Positions 60,425 to 64,000 of a stretch of 64,000 nucleotides of DNA are shown one piece after another (position 1 is the first letter of the stretch; each line of letters opens with the position of its first letter). The notes beneath the pieces were generated by a model. The model saw only the letters and a program-made list of their open reading frames with translations, searched no databases and was not told the origin of the DNA. The DNA is from Oscillospiraceae bacterium (GTDB lineage: Bacteria; Bacillota_A; Clostridia; Oscillospirales; WRJC01): the NCBI GenBank assembly GCA_009782405.1, contig WRJC01000010.1:23100-87099 (forward strand). The letters run 5' to 3'. A program made the position numbers and the translations under genes.

Positions 60425-60470
60425 AGTGAAAAGTCCCATGAAATCAAGGGTTTCGGGACTTTTCGCTTTT
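60425..60470 (+). terminator. Intrinsic terminator after tRNA-Gln
   Basis: AGTGAAAAGTCCC (60425-60437) pairs with GGGACTTTTCGCT (60455-60467), one G-T wobble; an inner GAAA/TTTC helix closes the loop, and T residues follow. It also lies at the 3' end of the converging truncated gene. Confidence 0.78.
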
Positions 60471-60509
60471 CTGCGAGAGCGGATTTTTTACCATAAATTA
60501 GGTTTTTTC

Positions 60510-61529
60510 TTATAGCTTACCTTGAAAGCGTCCTAATTCCTCGACTGCTCGCTCATACATATCGCCGGTCAAATCCAACCCTGAAACACCGTCAATATAC
60601 TCCATCCATAGCTGTATTTCAGTTTCTTCAGTGTTTATTTCAGCGAGGTAGCAATCAGGCCAGCGGAATGATTTAGTGAAAACCGTACCTAAGTCGGACG
60701 AATATAAGTCGTATTCCCGACGCCATGAACCGGGATCACTGTATCGTTTCCATTTCTTTTGCGTTTTCCAAACGACTTTATAGGAGTGTTCTTCATCATT
60801 TGCGGATACGGCTGTACCCGTTATAAGCCGGACATCGCCTAATGTGCCGCCCTGTAATTGTTTGGCTTGACAAGTAATACGGGTAAATCTTTTTTTGAAC
60901 ATGATATTTAATACATCATGTAAATCCTCAAAATTGATACCATGCTCGTTAAGGTCAAAATTATAATATTTATAGCTGATAATCTTGTTTGTTTTATCAA
61001 AACCGCTCGGTACAAGTTCAACGGCATGAACACAGCCTTCCGGGTCTTTAACGCTTTCGTCCAGATTTATACCCAACGCCCGGCAATCCAAAAATCCCAT
61101 CTTTTTTTGATAAACGTCGGGATGCCCGCAAGTCATACATCCTGTATATCCAAGCGATTTGGCTATTTCAAGCCCGCGCATGACTAATGCCGTGCCTATT
61201 CCCCTGCGTTGGAACTCATAAGATTTTTCGGCAGGGTTGTCATTTTCACCTCGTTTGACCGCAAGGCTGTTCAGCCAAATAATATGTTCGCCTTTGTCAC
61301 CCATCGGCAACGCGGAAAATATTGCGTGACCAAGATATATCCCGTCACTTGAAACAGCCGCTAAGTCAAGTTCCGAAATATAGTAAGGCGAGCGGCGGAC
61401 ATTATCAGCGAAAACTTCATGAAAATCACCGCTGCCGTCAAGTTTTCCATATCCAAAAGCGTCACGGTCGAGTTTCCTGATAATTTCGTATTCATCAGGG
61501 TTTATCTGCTGAATTTTGTATGTGTTCAT
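60510..61529 (-). CDS. GNAT acetyltransferase fused to a truncated kinase-like (APH) N-lobe
   Basis: The protein is 339 residues. Residues 1-160 are a GNAT domain with the acetyl-CoA loop QRRGIGTALVMRGLEIAKSL and CGHPDVYQKKMGF. Residues about 225-339 resemble the N-lobe of an aminoglycoside-phosphotransferase-type kinase and end LGRFQGKL, where such kinases continue with 'Y..rP..L'. The next frame reads YKKKPNLW after the stop, as if TA had been lost from CTATATAAG. The catalytic C-lobe is absent: the tRNA-Gln terminator region follows. The GNAT half may still work. ATAGGAG precedes the ATG; 19 bases separate it from the APH-like gene upstream. Confidence 0.78.
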   Translation of the reverse strand: MNTYKIQQINPDEYEIIRKLDRDAFGYGKLDGSGDFHEVFADNVRRSPYYISELDLAAVSSDGIYLGHAIFSALPMGDKGEHIIWLNSLAVKRGENDNPAEKSYEFQRRGIGTALVMRGLEIAKSLGYTGCMTCGHPDVYQKKMGFLDCRALGINLDESVKDPEGCVHAVELVPSGFDKTNKIISYKYYNFDLNEHGINFEDLHDVLNIMFKKRFTRITCQAKQLQGGTLGDVRLITGTAVSANDEEHSYKVVWKTQKKWKRYSDPGSWRREYDLYSSDLGTVFTKSFRWPDCYLAEINTEETEIQLWMEYIDGVSGLDLTGDMYERAVEELGRFQGKL

Positions 61530-61548
61530 TTATTTTTCTCCTATATCT

Positions 61549-62556
61549 TTACGCTTTTGCGCTTTTGGTGATATTAGAGATGTATTTTAAATCAATATCA
61601 TCAAATACAATATCGTTTTCTATGTTATATATCCATTCTTTTTGATTATCATTTATATCTTCGGGATTGAAAAACCACGGTACAAAACACGATATTTGCC
61701 GATATTTCACAAACATGGGTATCTTTGAAAGCCAAAAACCGCTCAAATGGTTAGCGGATAAATAGCCTTTTAAAAAATTATCGATGATTGCCTTCGTAAA
61801 ATCATTCCCTTTGTCGTCTTTTCGCCCCCACCACAGAGCATGGAAAAGCGCGATGCCGATGTCCAAAGCGAACCAAGCGTAGATATTATCACCAAAATCG
61901 AACAAGTTTATTTTGTCCCCGTCTATATGGAAATTATTTTGGTGCATATCGCAATGGATCAGCCCGTATGAATCCCTGTCCCTTGGGAAAGTTATAAACT
62001 CGTCGAGCAGTTCTTTCGTGATTTTGTATATTTCGGAATATACTTTCAGGCAATCAAATGCCATACCCCAACCCTCATAATATCTGTTAAATATATCGGG
62101 TATATTATATTTATCTGAGCGTCTATAATCTTTTGCCAACCGGTGCATATCGCCCATCAATTTGCCCCAATTAAAAAATATTTTATTATTCCATTTATCC
62201 GGGTCGTTTTTATCCCAAAACTGCCCTTTTACCATCTCAAACACAATAATATTAAAGTTTTTACCACTATTCTGTGTTGAAATAATAAGTTCGTTGTTGG
62301 TTGTTTTCAAAGGTCTGGCGACGCTTATATTATTTTCCGCCAGATAACAGATAAAATCCAGTTCGGCTCTCGTCTGCCGCCTTTGAGGAAGCCAGCCGGG
62401 TTCAAAATCTATAATATATTTTTTACCGTTTTTATCGAACGTAAAAATTTCTATCGGCGGATTCCCCCATTTGAAGGCGGATTCAACTTTAAAAGCGCGT
62501 ATGTCGAAATTATATTCTTTTGATGCAAGTTCAAGCAAATCTTGATACCATTCCAT
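61549..62556 (-). CDS. Aminoglycoside phosphotransferase (APH)-like kinase
   Basis: The protein is 335 residues. It carries the APH catalytic loop LIHCDMHQNNFHI (HxDxxxxN) and the metal-binding LFDFGDN. The N-lobe nucleotide-binding region is KYIIDFEPGW. Relatives phosphorylate antibiotics or small metabolites; the substrate is unknown. Codon use and base composition are more AT-rich than in the flanking core genes, a sign of transfer. AGGAAAA precedes the ATG. The gene follows a leader of about 315 nt with a short peptide ORF and an internal terminator, so inducible attenuation is likely. Confidence 0.85.
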   Translation of the reverse strand: MEWYQDLLELASKEYNFDIRAFKVESAFKWGNPPIEIFTFDKNGKKYIIDFEPGWLPQRRQTRAELDFICYLAENNISVARPLKTTNNELIISTQNSGKNFNIIVFEMVKGQFWDKNDPDKWNNKIFFNWGKLMGDMHRLAKDYRRSDKYNIPDIFNRYYEGWGMAFDCLKVYSEIYKITKELLDEFITFPRDRDSYGLIHCDMHQNNFHIDGDKINLFDFGDNIYAWFALDIGIALFHALWWGRKDDKGNDFTKAIIDNFLKGYLSANHLSGFWLSKIPMFVKYRQISCFVPWFFNPEDINDNQKEWIYNIENDIVFDDIDLKYISNITKSAKA

Positions 62557-62668
62557 TTTTCTATTTTCCTATTAATCCTATTATTTTTGGTTATTTTGGG
62601 GCGCAAAAATACCGCGGACAAGCAGCCTCGGTTGAAGCTGTTGTTTCGCGGCATTTGTATTTTAAAAC

Positions 62669-62697
62669 AAAAAGGGATACGACCTGCATCGTATCCC
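62669..62697 (-). terminator. Internal intrinsic terminator in the APH leader
   Basis: GGGATACGA (62697-62689 on the minus strand) pairs perfectly with TCGTATCCC (62682-62674), a 9-bp stem, followed by TTTTTGTTTT. It lies before the structural gene. Confidence 0.85.
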
Positions 62698-62792
62698 GCT
62701 AACAGCAGTATTCACGAAAGGTTACTGTTGACGGCACAGCAAAAAATACGGGCGCATTTCCCGTTTTCTCAGCTTATGCCCGATATTCGGTT

Positions 62793-62828
62793 TTAGGTCG
62801 AAACCACCAATACCATACGAGCCGTCAT
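62793..62828 (-). CDS. Leader peptide MTARMVLVVST
   Basis: Eleven codons and a stop. A good ribosome-binding site (GAAAGGGGATG) lies about ten bases upstream. Its position, 40 nt after the predicted transcription start and before a terminator, and its content (short, hydrophobic, beginning MTA) fit antibiotic-sensing stalling peptides. Function inferred from layout only. Confidence 0.5.
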   Translation of the reverse strand: MTARMVLVVST

Positions 62829-62861
62829 TAAAACACATCCCCTTTCGGACTAAAGATTTCC

Positions 62862-63039
62862 TTACGGATTAAGCATATTATACAACATTAAATGCGGATT
62901 GTCAACGGAAAGAATGATTATAAATAATATTTTATCATCATTGTTCCACGGAATGTGTTCTTCTTTACGGTGTATATTGGCTATGCCGTTCAAGTCCGGT
63001 TCCGAAGTGGTTGCCAATCTGATTTTTATTTTATCCATT
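62862..63039 (-). pseudogene. Truncated and frameshifted GNAT acetyltransferase remnant
   Basis: The start ATG (63039) overlaps the previous gene's stop and follows GGAGGG. The frame reads MDKIKIRLATTSE, then one extra A shifts it; the other frame continues PDLNGIANIHRKEEHIPWNN, a GNAT-like N-terminus, and then runs into non-coding sequence that contains the APH promoter. Less than a third of a GNAT domain remains. Confidence 0.6.
62877..62905 (-). promoter_or_regulatory. Promoter of the APH leader
   Basis: TTGACA (62905-62900), 17-bp spacer and TATAAT (62882-62877), a perfect consensus pair. Confidence 0.88.
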
Positions 63040-64000
63040 TTCTTTTCCCTCCATATAATCGACGCCCCATGTGTCCTCCTGTCCGTCTGTCAACACTTTT
63101 TCGTATTCAAAGCGGTATTGATAATACCCCAGCTTTTTGTGCAACCCCTGCGACTTGACGTTTTCACAGCCCGTGCCCGAACGGATTACTTTCGCGCCGT
63201 TTTGTTTTGCCGATTTTTCAGCGTAATCCATCAGGTAAGAAGCGATGCTTTTGCCTCGATAGGGTTCTTCAATGTATATATCCGATACATCAGCCCAAAT
63301 GAAATGTTCATTTTCACTGTGAAACGGAACCCATAGATAGCCGACCGTTTCGCCTGATTCGGTCTTGATGATTTCGGCGATAGTCCGCTCGTCTTTCATG
63401 CTTTCGCGCAGAGCAGACAGGAATCCGTCCTGCTGACCGGGCCACGCGAACCAATTCGCCCGGTATTCCTCATATGGGATTTTCCGCGCCCACGGCGTGT
63501 CGCATTCGTAATTGACCCGGCAATGACATTCAAAGATGTAATCACGGTCGGCGTCGAGGTCGATTTTTATATGCCGGAAATTCATACCCGAATAATTTTG
63601 CTGTTCAGTATCTTCGATTGCCCATTCATATCTGCTCGTTTTTCGCTGACCGTCCTTTTGATACAAACCCGACCATGTTGGCGTATCTACAACTTCAAGA
63701 AAAGTCGCGCCGATTTTTTCGCAAACCCGGCGGGATGCGGCGTTGTTTTCGTCGTTGGTTATGAGGACATACTTAAATCCGCATTTCTTCAAGAACGGCT
63801 TTAGCGCCAATAACGCTTTAGTCATATACCCGCGATTGCGGTTGCTCTCGTCGTCGATCCAGTATCCTATTTGCGCACTGTAATGTATCCTTATTGAATA
63901 ACCCATCCTGATAAAGATACCGCCGACCCATTTCCCATCAGCGTTAATATCGAATTGATAATAAGGGCCAAACCCGCTGTTGGGCTGCTCCAGATTTATT
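63031..64000 (-). CDS. Tandem GNAT acetyltransferase protein, 5' end outside window
   Basis: At least 322 residues are visible and the frame is open to the window edge. The first GNAT domain (to about 130) is RimJ/RimL-like, with IGYWIDDESNRNRGYMTKAL and NAASRRVCEKIGATFLEV. The second (about 145-310) has DIYIEEPYRGKSIASYLMDY, the acetyl-CoA loop, and GLHKKLGYYQYRFEYEK. Such enzymes acetylate amines, including antibiotics. It is part of the AT-rich resistance-like cluster. An internal ATG at 63906 is not the start, because the upstream frame (FGPYYQFDINADGKWVGGIF) continues the domain. Confidence 0.82.
   Translation of the reverse strand, partial: INLEQPNSGFGPYYQFDINADGKWVGGIFIRMGYSIRIHYSAQIGYWIDDESNRNRGYMTKALLALKPFLKKCGFKYVLITNDENNAASRRVCEKIGATFLEVVDTPTWSGLYQKDGQRKTSRYEWAIEDTEQQNYSGMNFRHIKIDLDADRDYIFECHCRVNYECDTPWARKIPYEEYRANWFAWPGQQDGFLSALRESMKDERTIAEIIKTESGETVGYLWVPFHSENEHFIWADVSDIYIEEPYRGKSIASYLMDYAEKSAKQNGAKVIRSGTGCENVKSQGLHKKLGYYQYRFEYEKVLTDGQEDTWGVDYMEGKENG

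Larger units (their letters stand above)
62557..62870 (-). promoter_or_regulatory. Attenuation leader of the APH-like gene
   Basis: The transcript is expected to start near 62870. The leader holds an 11-residue ORF (62793-62828), a CGGGC/GCCCG helix, a CAGTA/TACTG hairpin and an intrinsic terminator (62669-62697), then about 110 nt to the APH-like ATG. The start of the small ORF (TGACGGC, 62827-62821) is perfectly complementary to GCCGTCA (62735-62729), giving a way for translation of the peptide to change downstream folding. Confidence 0.6.

Noticed and set aside
62451..62654. 67-codon reading frame overlapping the APH-like gene start
   Set aside because: No ribosome-binding site, basic low-complexity translation, and it overlaps the APH-like gene in another frame.

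Overview
The window comes from a low-to-mid GC Gram-positive anaerobe, most likely an uncultured Clostridia (Bacillota) member from a gut or plant-polymer habitat. The evidence is a sortase-assembled pilus with LPXTG-like wall anchors, purine-rich Shine-Dalgarno sites, TTGACA/TATAAT promoters with 17-18 bp spacers, tRNA genes that encode CCA, a clostridial Re-type citrate synthase, and many lipoprotein sugar-binding proteins. No phage, insertion sequence or CRISPR array is visible.

Region 1 (1-10.3 kb) is a surface-pilus locus, all on the minus strand. Its genes, in order of transcription, are an HD-GYP-like protein, a 1065-residue acidic/Gly-rich wall protein, a SipA-like signal peptidase that has lost both catalytic residues, a Spy0128-type backbone pilin, a class B sortase, a second pilin-domain wall protein and the start of a probable second sortase. 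Three promoters in the locus lie in a repeated cassette of about 180 bp and have 19-bp spacers. That spacing is typical of MerR-activated promoters, and a MerR/GyrI-like regulator is divergently encoded beside them at 9394-10209. This is the best candidate for an undescribed system in the window.

Region 2 (10.3-15.1 kb) interleaves stable RNA genes with protein genes: tRNA-Thr, tRNA-Pro and a lone 5S rRNA, each with its own promoter, alongside a peptidase S11 with altered active-site motifs and two uroporphyrinogen-decarboxylase-like (URO-D) proteins. Region 3 (15.2-19.5 kb) holds a split chromate-type transporter, an MBOAT acyltransferase and a Si-type citrate synthase.

Region 4 (19.5-47.8 kb) is mostly carbohydrate use: GH38 alpha-mannosidase, three solute-binding lipoproteins (one frameshifted) with no permeases nearby, a beta-helix protein, xylulokinase, GH172 (DUF2961), GH2, an MsmX/UgpC-type ABC ATPase, aldose 1-epimerase and a sugar isomerase-like TIM barrel. 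Five URO-D/MtaA-like genes occur across regions 2 and 4. Housekeeping genes (tex, rplS) and an AlgJ/AlgX-like SGNH protein are interspersed.

Region 5 (47.8-60.4 kb) is core: a NifU-like scaffold, an aminotransferase, trpS with an unusual class I signature, a TagO/WecA-like transferase, Re-citrate synthase, and the maf-mreB-mreC-mreD-PBP2 elongasome operon. Region 6 (60.4-64 kb) starts at tRNA-Gln and is visibly more AT-rich. It carries GNAT acetyltransferases and an aminoglycoside-phosphotransferase-like gene behind a leader with a short peptide ORF and an internal terminator, which looks like an inducible resistance island.
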